Counted from the first letter of the stretch, positions 1-6,630 are shown. The stretch is DNA of 10,179 bases from Bacteroidales bacterium (GCA_021107975.1 JAIORT010000100.1:1-10179), one strand, 5' to 3'. Notes: generated by a model not told the origin, from the sequence alone. Program-made: numbers and translations.

Positions 1-1341
1 AATTGGGCAAGATATGAAGAATACGACATCCCGGATTCTTACAGGACAATATTTATCTATAGTAATTCAACATCGCACGGAGATCCGGAAGATACACTTG
101 CTTTGGCATTATATGAATTTCTTGATAAAGGTACCAATGAAAATCCTAAGAATATTTTTATGGCTTCCGATGAGCTTGCCAATTCAACACATGCATTAGG
201 AGATTCCAGGCCACTTAGAAAGTTTTTCAGGGCATATTTACGCGGTGGATATTTACTGCCTGAAAATCCTCCGACTTGTGGAGGTACCGATGGAATTGGA
301 GGGCCTGATACCTGGGAATACTCAAGTGGAAGTATAATTGGACTTCCAGGGTCTCCAATCGGAACTGAAGATATCGAAATCCCTGTTTATTCAAACAGCC
401 CTGATAATATTTATAACGGGGATTGTCCAGGCACGTATGCAGGTGAAGTTACTAACCCCGGAATCAGTTCATGGGGCTCATACTTATTTGAAGACGGGCC
501 TTTTTCCGGAAATGCTTATTCAAAAGGAAATGGTTGCGCAATTTGGCTTGATAACCTGATCTATAAATCATTCTTAATAAGTTTTGATATTTCACAGTTT
601 ACAAATGATGATGATATTAATAATATGATTCAGGAAGCATTAGATTGGTTCGGTGTTAATCCTTCTAAATCGGTTAGCTTAGACGTATTTCTTGAAGGTC
701 CTTTCAACAGCACAGATACAGATATGAATACCGATTTGAATTCAGATGGATTAATTCCATTGGCACAGCCTTTTAATACCGCACCATGGAATTATACCGG
801 CACGGAAAGTGCAACAAGCATTCCAAATGCCAATATTGTTGACTGGGTATTGGTCGAGTTTCGCGATGCAGTGGACGCCGGATCGGCAACTTCGGGTACT
901 ATGATTGCCCGGCAAGCAGCTTTTTTGCTTAATGACGGTTCAATAGTCGGATTAGATGGCGCTTCGGATCTGCAATTCAGTTACACGCCAATTAATCAAT
1001 TATTTGTTGTTATCTGGCACAGGAACCATCTTGGAGTACTATCAGCTTATGCGCTTACAGGGTTTGGCGATGTTTACTATTATAATTTTACAAACGGACC
1101 AGATAAAGCTTATGGTACGGATGCACAAAAGTACCTTAGCAGCGGAATTTACGGAATGATTGCAGGAGATGTTGATGGTTCCGGATTAATTAATCAGGAT
1201 GATAAAACGATTTACTGGGAACCGTCAGCCGGGACAACCGGCTATAATGGCAGTGATTTGAATCTAGATACAGAAACGGACAATAAAGATAAAGATGATT
1301 TTTGGGTTCCGAACCTTGGTTTAGGTACGCAGGTACCTTGA
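1..1341 (+). CDS. Secreted modular protein with dockerin-like C-terminus (5' end outside window)
   Basis: The frame is open from base 1 to the TGA at 1339-1341, so this is the last 446 residues of a longer protein; the in-frame TTG at 103 lies inside continuous coding sequence and is not the start. Residues 1-75 (FIYSN, then FLDKG and FMASDELA, then RKFFRAYL) resemble the flavodoxin-like or glutamine-amidotransferase-like domain found in large Bacteroidota exported proteins; this is inferred from the pattern. Residues about 225-355 carry a recognisable Bacteroidota module, often labelled hemagglutinin or hypothetical: FLEGPFN (230-236), PWNYTGTE (262-269), DWVLVEFRDA (281-290), HRNHLGV (340-346). 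Two EF-hand/dockerin-like loops follow: DVDGSGLINQDD (390-401) and the more degenerate DLNLDTETDNKD (419-430). The protein ends GLGTQVP and lacks a usual T9SS tail. It is probably extracellular or surface-located; substrate and activity are unknown. It appears less AT-rich than the TPR gene at 2304-4532. Confidence 0.85.
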   Translation, partial: NWARYEEYDIPDSYRTIFIYSNSTSHGDPEDTLALALYEFLDKGTNENPKNIFMASDELANSTHALGDSRPLRKFFRAYLRGGYLLPENPPTCGGTDGIGGPDTWEYSSGSIIGLPGSPIGTEDIEIPVYSNSPDNIYNGDCPGTYAGEVTNPGISSWGSYLFEDGPFSGNAYSKGNGCAIWLDNLIYKSFLISFDISQFTNDDDINNMIQEALDWFGVNPSKSVSLDVFLEGPFNSTDTDMNTDLNSDGLIPLAQPFNTAPWNYTGTESATSIPNANIVDWVLVEFRDAVDAGSATSGTMIARQAAFLLNDGSIVGLDGASDLQFSYTPINQLFVVIWHRNHLGVLSAYALTGFGDVYYYNFTNGPDKAYGTDAQKYLSSGIYGMIAGDVDGSGLINQDDKTIYWEPSAGTTGYNGSDLNLDTETDNKDKDDFWVPNLGLGTQVP

Positions 1342-1389
1342 TTAGTGTCCGTCCACAAAGTCTATAATTGAAATATTTTTGACACTAAT
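1341..1389. repeat. 9-bp perfect inverted repeat after the secreted-protein gene
   Basis: ATTAGTGTC at 1341-1349 is exactly inverted as GACACTAAT at 1381-1389, with a 31-base spacer. The left arm begins on the last base of the upstream stop codon. The long spacer and absence of a following T-run in the + direction make a classical intrinsic terminator unlikely. It could be an operator, a long-loop RNA hairpin, or the ends of a decayed miniature element. Confidence 0.5.
1374..1381 (+). promoter_or_regulatory. Candidate -7 element for the thioredoxin-like gene
   Basis: TATTTTTG matches the Bacteroidota -7 consensus TAnnTTTG and would give a leader of about 50 nt before the ATG at 1438. No TTTG is present 17-23 bp upstream, and this motif arises easily by chance in AT-rich DNA. 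It touches the right arm of the inverted repeat, so a factor bound there could affect initiation. Confidence 0.3.
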
Positions 1390-1391
1390 TT

Positions 1392-1420
1392 AATTCGTGT
1401 AAATTGGTGAAATTCATGTC
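1392..1420 (+). repeat. Three-unit tandem array, AATTNNTG, about 10-bp period
   Basis: Three adjacent degenerate units can be read: AATTCGTGTA, AATTGGTGA and AATTCATGTC. The period is close to one helical turn. I recall similar strings in intergenic DNA of other Bacteroidota genomes, which I cannot verify here. It lies in the presumed leader of the thioredoxin-like gene, 17 bp before its ATG. Confidence 0.5.
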
Positions 1421-1437
1421 TTTTTGAAACTTTAATT

Positions 1438-2235
1438 ATGAAAAAATTATTAATCTGTATCTTACCGTTATTCGTTATTATTTCGGTAAAATCTCAGACA
1501 ACACTCGACACAGCAGTTAATTTCTCCGTAAAAGATGTTAATGGAAACACATTGAATCTTTTTAATATTCTGGATGAAGGTAAAATTGTTGTTATTGATT
1601 TCTTTTCTGCAAATTGTGGTCCTTGCCAGTATTACGCACCTGATATGCAATTGTCTTATGAAGAATTCGGCTGTAACGATGGAAATGTTTTTGTTATGGG
1701 AATTGATAAAGGTAACACTAACCAGGATGTACTTCAGTTCGACTCAATTTATGGAATACAGTATCCGAATGTAAGCGGTATGAATGGTGGCGGGAACCAG
1801 GTTCATAAAACCTATAATCTGCAATCAACACCAACTGTAGTTGTTATAGCTCCTGACAGAGTGATACTTGTGAAGCAGATATATCCGCCAGATTTTAATA
1901 ATATTGTTGATTCCGTTTTGAATGCCGGAGGTATCCCGCAAGAATGTATTACTTCAATTCCGGAGTTTAAAAATGAAGAAATATTAACAATAAATCCAAA
2001 TCCTGTTAAAGATTTTGCTTATTTGAATTTCGTTTTGGAATTTGGCAGAGAGGTTGCGTTTCAGGTTTATAACATTACAGGACAGAAAATAATTGAGTTT
2101 GAACCCGTTTACTATCCCCCCGGAAAATATTTTTTAAAGGCTGATTTATTAAAAGAACCCGAAGGCTTTTACTTTGTTCGGGTATTAGAAAACAATATAG
2201 TGATATCTACTAAAAAATTAATTCTGCTTAAATAA
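1438..2235 (+). CDS. Exported thioredoxin-fold protein with T9SS sorting domain
   Basis: This 265-residue protein starts with a signal peptide (MKKLL, hydrophobic core to about residue 17, likely cleavage near S19-Q20). A TlpA/thioredoxin-like domain spans about 21-165: strand VVIDFF, redox motif C60-G-P-C63, and the cis-proline loop S130-T131-P132-T133. Residues about 174-265 match the type A T9SS C-terminal sorting domain: INPNPVKD, then VYNITGQKI, then GKYFLKADL, GFYFVRV and a terminal KKLILLK. The expected route is Sec export, then T9SS translocation with removal of the tail and surface anchoring or release. The domain could act as a disulfide oxidoreductase or reductase on extracellular proteins; the substrate is unknown. 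The ATG has no Shine-Dalgarno, normal for the phylum. The gene is 96 bp downstream of the secreted-protein gene and probably transcribed separately. Confidence 0.93.
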   Translation: MKKLLICILPLFVIISVKSQTTLDTAVNFSVKDVNGNTLNLFNILDEGKIVVIDFFSANCGPCQYYAPDMQLSYEEFGCNDGNVFVMGIDKGNTNQDVLQFDSIYGIQYPNVSGMNGGGNQVHKTYNLQSTPTVVVIAPDRVILVKQIYPPDFNNIVDSVLNAGGIPQECITSIPEFKNEEILTINPNPVKDFAYLNFVLEFGREVAFQVYNITGQKIIEFEPVYYPPGKYFLKADLLKEPEGFYFVRVLENNIVISTKKLILLK

Positions 2236-2303
2236 TTCATATTAGCTTTTATTTTCCAGTTTATCCGGGTTAGGTATTGCAACAGAATGTTAAAGAAATT
2301 CCG

Positions 2304-4532
2304 TTATAATAAGTATTTCAGGTAATCGAGCATAAGCGGTATTTCCTTCGGATCAATACCGTATTTTAATAAAAAATATTTATCCTCCTTAAAGCTTGCG
2401 AGAAACGATTTTAAATTGTTATCCTGGCGATTTACAGACAGTTTATAATTTTTAAGAGCCGCTTTCCTGTTTCCCAGGCACCATTCAACATGCCCAAGAT
2501 TGATAAAGTCATACTTATTCGCTTCTGTTTCAATCAAATTTTCATAGTATTTTTTTGCAGTTTCAAATTCCCCTAAAACAAACGAACACCAAGCAATCGG
2601 ACGAAGCACTTTTTTATTTTCATCCGCTAAAAATTCAACTTTGAAATAATAATCAAGAGCCTTTTTATATTCTTTTAAATCAAGGTATGAATGACCAATA
2701 TATGTTTGTATATAAAGATTATCGGGTTCAAGTTTTTCAGCTTCGAGATAGTATTTAAGCGATTCTTCATAATTTTCTAAATACCTGTAACATAGTGCAA
2801 TCTTTTTTAAGTTCCAAGCCCTGTTTGCTTCATATAACTCCGCCTTTTTATAATAGTTTAATGCTTCTTCATAGTTTTTTAATTTCTGATAACAATAGCC
2901 TGCTTTTTCAAAAATCTCAAGACTGTTATCGCCTTTATTATTTAATATAAGATAAATCTCAAGAGCTTGTTCAAAATAATCCTTTTCAAAGAAAAACTCA
3001 GCGATATTTCGTAAAATATTATCATCTTTTACAAATATCCTGAAAAATTCACAGTTATAAAAATCAAACTTTAAATTGAAGATATCGAGAAATTCATTTT
3101 TGAGAGGATACAGTTTATAAAACCTGTACAAATCATGAATATACTGAGAAAATATAGATTTGATATTCGTTGACTTATTTAACAATTCATCCTCTTTTTG
3201 AAGCTCCTTGATCCCCTCCATCTCGGCATTGAACATTTCCATCATCATGCTTTTTTGCAACTCCGGCATATATTGCATGTTCAAACTAAATGAGTACTTA
3301 TCGGAATTACACATAAAAAATGAGTTAGACAGTCCATCAAGAAAAACCGATGCATTAAAATTTTCTTTTTCTTTTTCCAAAGCTTCATTTACAACATAGT
3401 TATCTGTATGAAACGGTCTGAACCAATTGATTATCTCGTTGAAGAATTCGAAATGCTTCAATTGTGCAAAAGCGCTCATAAAAACATCCGCTCCTTCCAT
3501 CTGGAGTTTAGATATTTCCTGAAGCTTATCCAGCAAATCGGGAGCATCTTCGAAAACTCTTTCCCAGTCAGGGTTTTTATCCTCCGTGAAATCACTCGAT
3601 AAAATATTATCAAGATCGAGCTTGTCTTTTAATATAGGCTGGAATTTAACCATTTCGGGGATGATCTCCTCCTGTAGTTTTTTTGTAATCTTTTCGGTTT
3701 CTTTCGACTTTATTAACTGTATGGCAATAAGTTCAATATTTTTTTCAATATCAGTATTATGCCTGAGGGATTCAATTCTTTTTAAAACGGAAGGATAAAA
3801 ACCCAATCTCTCATCATAAATATACAAGGTAAGGAATAGTCCGACTAAAGCTCTCTGCCTGATTTGATCATTCTTATTACGTGAATAATCTATCAGCAAC
3901 TCTATTTTTTTCACATCGAAACACCTGAGAACACTTATGGTTAATGCACTTATGATTATTGATCTTTCATACCATGTAAAATTTTTTGCCTTCCATATCG
4001 AGCCAACTAATTTAACGTCTGCATCCTTGAATTTATCAGTAAGCCAAATCAGGTTAAAAATTCTTATCAGGGTTTCCTGGTGTTTATAATATTCCTCTTT
4101 CTCATTTTTAATGGTATCTAAGCTACTTTTCAAAATATCTGTTAATTCCTCGTTAAAGGCAAGGCTGTCAATACTATCTATGGCTTCTTCCTTAATCTGC
4201 TTGTACTCATTTTCTATCTTTTTTTTCAAGCGGTAAATATACTGGTCGCTTTCATTCATAAAGGCATACTGCAAAGCAATATCAGACAATTCAAGAATGG
4301 AAACCATTAAATGATTGTATATTTTCTCTCTTTCAGGATCCTCAATACCTTCAATAGTGTACCGTAACAAATTTTCATACGTATCATCCAGTGATTCATA
4401 TTGGGAAATAAATTCCCCTTTTCTTGATTTGATTACCAGCTCTTTTAAAATTTCTAATGCGTCTTTTAATTTTTTATCAAAAACGCTTTTTTTAATTTTT
4501 TGATAATTACGTTCCAAAATTTTTTTATCCAT
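2304..4532 (-). CDS. Large cytoplasmic TPR protein, uncharacterised conserved family
   Basis: A 742-residue, Lys/Glu-rich, apparently all-helical protein with no signal peptide or membrane segment, hence probably cytoplasmic. The last third contains about six tandem tetratricopeptide repeats: roughly 505-534, 536-569, 570-603, 604-637, 638-670 and 671-704, with typical pieces such as NYEEALNYYKKA and EYKKALDYYF. The N-terminal 300 residues look like degenerate helical repeats. A distinctive non-TPR core lies at about 315-375 (NPDWERVFEDAPDLLDKL, GADVFMSAF, NWFRPFHTDN), and the protein ends in GIDPKEIPLMLDYLKYLL. I recognise this architecture from other Bacteroidota proteins annotated only as TPR proteins; no function is known to me. 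TPRs usually bind proteins, so a scaffold or co-chaperone role is plausible but unproven. The gene is monocistronic as seen, convergent with the thioredoxin-like gene (68-bp gap without an obvious terminator), and very AT-rich. Confidence 0.92.
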   Translation of the reverse strand: MDKKILERNYQKIKKSVFDKKLKDALEILKELVIKSRKGEFISQYESLDDTYENLLRYTIEGIEDPEREKIYNHLMVSILELSDIALQYAFMNESDQYIYRLKKKIENEYKQIKEEAIDSIDSLAFNEELTDILKSSLDTIKNEKEEYYKHQETLIRIFNLIWLTDKFKDADVKLVGSIWKAKNFTWYERSIIISALTISVLRCFDVKKIELLIDYSRNKNDQIRQRALVGLFLTLYIYDERLGFYPSVLKRIESLRHNTDIEKNIELIAIQLIKSKETEKITKKLQEEIIPEMVKFQPILKDKLDLDNILSSDFTEDKNPDWERVFEDAPDLLDKLQEISKLQMEGADVFMSAFAQLKHFEFFNEIINWFRPFHTDNYVVNEALEKEKENFNASVFLDGLSNSFFMCNSDKYSFSLNMQYMPELQKSMMMEMFNAEMEGIKELQKEDELLNKSTNIKSIFSQYIHDLYRFYKLYPLKNEFLDIFNLKFDFYNCEFFRIFVKDDNILRNIAEFFFEKDYFEQALEIYLILNNKGDNSLEIFEKAGYCYQKLKNYEEALNYYKKAELYEANRAWNLKKIALCYRYLENYEESLKYYLEAEKLEPDNLYIQTYIGHSYLDLKEYKKALDYYFKVEFLADENKKVLRPIAWCSFVLGEFETAKKYYENLIETEANKYDFINLGHVEWCLGNRKAALKNYKLSVNRQDNNLKSFLASFKEDKYFLLKYGIDPKEIPLMLDYLKYLL

Positions 4533-4555
4533 ATAATAAAATATTTATTCTACTA

Positions 4556-4570
4556 AAACCTAACTGGTTT
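4556..4570. repeat. Degenerate copy of a 15-bp palindrome
   Basis: AAACCTAACTGGTTT has 5-bp arms (AAACC/GGTTT) around a 5-base centre. It matches the better palindrome at 4621-4635 at 12 of 15 positions. It lies 24 bp upstream of the TPR gene's ATG, in its presumed leader. Confidence 0.5.
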
Positions 4571-4586
4571 AACTTACCAAGATGTT

Positions 4587-4614
4587 TAAATATATCAATC
4601 TAACAAGCAGTCAA
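4587..4614 (-). promoter_or_regulatory. Candidate promoter of the TPR gene
   Basis: On the minus strand TTG (4614-4612), a 17-bp spacer and TATATTTA (4594-4587) approximate the Bacteroidota -33 / -7 pattern, with A in place of the final G of TAnnTTTG. It would give a leader of about 50 nt. It lies between the two palindrome copies. Match quality is only moderate. Confidence 0.25.
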
Positions 4615-4620
4615 TTAAAG

Positions 4621-4635
4621 AAACCTGTCAGGTTT
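4621..4635 (-). terminator. 15-bp palindrome; possible terminator of the lipoprotein gene at 4642-5103
   Basis: AAACCTGTCAGGTTT forms a 6-bp stem with a 3-base loop and begins 6 bp beyond the minus-strand lipoprotein stop. In that direction it is followed by CTTTAATT, a weak U-rich tract, so intrinsic termination is possible. A related palindrome at 4556-4570 suggests a dispersed repeat or protein-binding site as an alternative. Confidence 0.4.
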
Positions 4636-4641
4636 AGATTA

Positions 4642-5103
4642 CTAATTTTTTAAAGTTTCATAATTAACTACTTTTTCAATTATAACCGAGTCATTTTCGG
4701 TATGGTATGATTTGGCATTTCCTGTTAATCGCAGTTGATTTTGTTTAGTATATAATGTACCCGAAAATGATGAACTCGTGCCGGCAAACGATACATAATA
4801 AGAATCAATTAAACTGCCAAATGCAGTTGAACTATAACAACCCGGCACACTAACTTTAACCATTAAATAGTTTTCCCCGGTTTCCTCTATTTCAATTGTA
4901 ACAGGTTGATTTTCGACAGTTGAATTGTTATTCGCGTTATAAACATCGCAACTTCCCGCGAAAACACCTGCCCAGGAACCGACATTACATTCATAACAGC
5001 AATTCCAGTCGTCATTGCTCTCCTCCTTTTTACATCCGGATAAAGATAATACTATTACTAATCCCCAAATTAAAAAATAAGTAATTTTGATATTATTGAA
5101 CAT
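4642..5103 (-). CDS. Small surface-type lipoprotein, Cys-rich, unknown function
   Basis: This 153-residue protein has a lipoprotein signal peptide ending in the lipobox L21-S-G-C24. The residues right after the lipidated cysteine are KKEESNDD, which resembles the Lys plus acidic lipoprotein export signal of Bacteroidota that sends lipoproteins to the outer face of the outer membrane. The mature part starts with a cysteine cluster (C35, C36, C39, C52; a further one at C89), suggesting disulfides. It continues as alternating short strands (VTIEIEE, YLMVKVSV, YYVSFAG, FSGTLYT, QLRLTGNA), like the small lipocalin-like beta-barrels common in this phylum. WAGVFAG (44-50) resembles the opening turn of that fold. 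I do not recognise a specific family. It is divergent from another small lipoprotein, with a 65-bp shared gap. Confidence 0.85.
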   Translation of the reverse strand: MFNNIKITYFLIWGLVIVLSLSGCKKEESNDDWNCCYECNVGSWAGVFAGSCDVYNANNNSTVENQPVTIEIEETGENYLMVKVSVPGCYSSTAFGSLIDSYYVSFAGTSSSFSGTLYTKQNQLRLTGNAKSYHTENDSVIIEKVVNYETLKN

Positions 5104-5131
5104 ATTGTCGTAATTTAGCAGGTCTGTCTGT

Positions 5132-5139
5132 CAAAGATA
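5132..5139 (-). promoter_or_regulatory. Candidate -7 element for the minus-strand lipoprotein
   Basis: On the minus strand TATCTTTG is an exact match to the Bacteroidota -7 consensus TAnnTTTG. It lies 28 bp from the ATG at 5103, giving a leader of about 20 nt. No clear TTTG occurs at the -33 position, where the sequence is a run of A and T. Confidence 0.45.
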
Positions 5140-5168
5140 ATTAATATTATTATATAATAATTTGAAAA

Positions 5169-5591
5169 ATGAAAATAAAAAGATTTTTTTGCCTGGTATT
5201 TGTTCCTGTTATTGTAATTACAATACTCTCTTGTGCCGAAGAAGATAATGATGATCTTATAGATGACAGGAATAAATTCATAGGCACATGGAATGTAAAC
5301 GAAACCTGCACACGCGATTCATACTCAGTTGAAATATTAAAAGACCCATCGAACAGCAGCCAGGTTATAATAAAAAATTTTTGGCTGATTGGTTCCCATG
5401 AAAAAGCACCTTATGCAATCGTTGCAGGAAATAATATCAATATTCCTAAACAGCAAATGTGTGATAACGGGGCAAACGAAGTAAGCGGTAGCGGAACCCT
5501 TAGCAAAAATGAAAAAATAATCAATTGGGATTACACTGTTAATGACGGGGCTGATTTACATAATTGTAGTGCGACTTATGAGAAACCATAA
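5169..5591 (+). CDS. Small surface-type lipoprotein, lipocalin-like, unknown function
   Basis: This 140-residue protein has an N-terminal signal (MKIKRFF plus hydrophobic core) ending at lipobox I19-L-S-C22. The mature N-terminus AEEDNDD is strongly acidic directly after the cysteine, matching the general pattern of the Bacteroidota surface lipoprotein export signal. The mature domain begins F37-I-G-T-W41, the usual opening of lipocalin-like lipoproteins of this phylum, followed by a predicted beta pattern (YSVEILKD, QVIIKNFW, INIPKQQ, GSGTL, INWDYTVNDG, CSATYEK). Three mature cysteines (C47, C98, C133) leave at least one unpaired within the protein. The ligand is unknown. There is no Shine-Dalgarno before the ATG. 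Its TAA abuts the stop of the convergent DUF4296-type gene with no spacer. Confidence 0.87.
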   Translation: MKIKRFFCLVFVPVIVITILSCAEEDNDDLIDDRNKFIGTWNVNETCTRDSYSVEILKDPSNSSQVIIKNFWLIGSHEKAPYAIVAGNNINIPKQQMCDNGANEVSGSGTLSKNEKIINWDYTVNDGADLHNCSATYEKP

Positions 5592-5960
5592 CTATTCTCT
5601 TTCAGCTTCACTTTTCATTATACTGAGCTTAGTAATAACGTCGGCATAGATATCGTCCATGACCTCAAAATCATGTTGATAATATTTAAAACTTTCGTCG
5701 AATCTTTCTCTTGTTATATTATGTTTTTCCATAATAGAATTGTACAGATAATATTTTTGGTTCTGTACCTCTTTCCCGCCTTTTTTTTGTTCTGATGCCA
5801 TAACAGCATCAAAAATGTGCATATCCACAATAATATCAACCATTTCTTCCCTGGTAATTAAATCGTCAGGAGGTTTGATTTTATCCTCTACCCTTTCAGT
5901 GCAACTTGCCAGGGAGAAAAATAATAAAAAAGTTAATGATATAATAAATACTGTTTTCAC
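5592..5960 (-). CDS. DUF4296-type lipoprotein
   Basis: This 122-residue lipoprotein has a signal peptide ending in lipobox L17-A-S-C20. The mature part matches the DUF4296 pattern: PPDDLITREEMVDIIVDMHI (residues 30-49), then an asparagine/tyrosine-rich YYLYNSIMEKHNITRERFDES, then FKYYQHDFEVMDDIYADVITKL. It should be a small helical, membrane-tethered protein; the family's biochemical role is not known. The start codon is GTG (5960-5958), sharing GTGA with the stop of the upstream OmpH/Skp-like gene, so translation is probably coupled and the pair forms an operon. After the lipid cysteine the sequence is TERVED, less acidic than in the other two lipoproteins here, so periplasm-facing localisation is possible. 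Its TAG stop directly abuts the convergent lipoprotein's TAA. Confidence 0.9.
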   Translation of the reverse strand: MKTVFIISLTFLLFFSLASCTERVEDKIKPPDDLITREEMVDIIVDMHIFDAVMASEQKKGGKEVQNQKYYLYNSIMEKHNITRERFDESFKYYQHDFEVMDDIYADVITKLSIMKSEAERE

Positions 5961-6604
5961 TTTTCAGGCGAATATTTTATTTTATATTCATGGTTTAATC
6001 CGTCAATAATCTGCCGGGTAATATCGAAAGTGTCTTTTGCAAGCAAAATATTCCCTGCTGCATTATAACTTAAAACATAGTCGAAATTGTATATTTTGTT
6101 TACCCTGTCAAGATAATTTCTGACACTGTCTAACAAAACAACATTCATTTCAATTTCCTTTTTTGCAAGTTCTGCAGTGTATTTATCCTGTAATTCATAT
6201 AGCTCCTGCTGTTTCATCATCAACTGTTCATATATTTGCTGAGCACTTTCTTGCGAGATGGCTTGTTTCTCAACCTGTTCCTGGAAATAAGTAGCATCTG
6301 TTTCAAGAGCATTTTGCTTTGCAGTAAAACTTGCATCCTTTTTTTGTTGTTCTTTTTCCAATTGGACGGTAAGTTTATTTACCAATTCATACTTCTCAAG
6401 AACTAAATCAGAATTTACAAAAGCTATGGAACCCGAACCGGAAGATACAGCAGGAACAAACTGAACTTGAGTATCTCCTTCGGTTTTTTCTTTTTTAGTA
6501 AAAAAAAGTACATAAAGCACAATTAACCCGATAAGAATAATTACATTGAGAATCAAACCCAAATTCCCTGCTTTGTTGTTTTTGTTTTCAATTTCTTCAG
6601 TCAT
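5957..6604 (-). CDS. OmpH/Skp-like membrane-anchored periplasmic protein
   Basis: A 215-residue protein of the OmpH/Skp family. Residues 1-14 are polar (N/K/E), 15-35 form one hydrophobic helix (LGLILNVIILIGLIVLYVLF), and the rest is predicted periplasmic. The family signature begins about residue 59 with IAFVNSDLVLEKYE, followed by a long Gln/Glu/Lys coiled coil (about 75-155) and the closing segment NFDYVLSYNAAGNILLAKDTFDIT. Skp proteins are periplasmic chaperones that hold unfolded outer-membrane proteins in a helical-tentacle cavity. Here the N-terminus looks like an uncleaved anchor, which I recall as frequent in Bacteroidota members. It is the first gene of an operon with the DUF4296-type lipoprotein (4-bp overlap). 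No Shine-Dalgarno precedes the ATG; the upstream gap holds short tandem repeats. Confidence 0.9.
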   Translation of the reverse strand: MTEEIENKNNKAGNLGLILNVIILIGLIVLYVLFFTKKEKTEGDTQVQFVPAVSSGSGSIAFVNSDLVLEKYELVNKLTVQLEKEQQKKDASFTAKQNALETDATYFQEQVEKQAISQESAQQIYEQLMMKQQELYELQDKYTAELAKKEIEMNVVLLDSVRNYLDRVNKIYNFDYVLSYNAAGNILLAKDTFDITRQIIDGLNHEYKIKYSPEK

Positions 6605-6630
6605 AATAAAAATTAGTTATTTGTTATTAA

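Noticed and set aside
103..1341. Complete 412-residue gene starting at the TTG at 103
   Set aside because: The same frame is open to base 1 and its upstream residues continue a plausible domain, so the gene is cut by the window edge and 103 is an internal leucine codon.
1341..1437. Insertion-sequence remnant
   Set aside because: An inverted repeat is present, but there is no transposase fragment or visible target duplication; kept only as a repeat with an open explanation.
2236..2303. Bidirectional terminator between the convergent thioredoxin-like and TPR genes
   Set aside because: I find no stem with adjacent T-run in these 68 bases on either strand.
4556..4635. CRISPR-like repeat pair
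   Set aside because: Only two 15-bp imperfect palindromes, no regular spacer series and no cas genes.
5122..5132. GTCTGTCTGTC as a phase-variable tetranucleotide repeat
   Set aside because: Fewer than three units, in an untranslated leader; too short for likely slippage switching.
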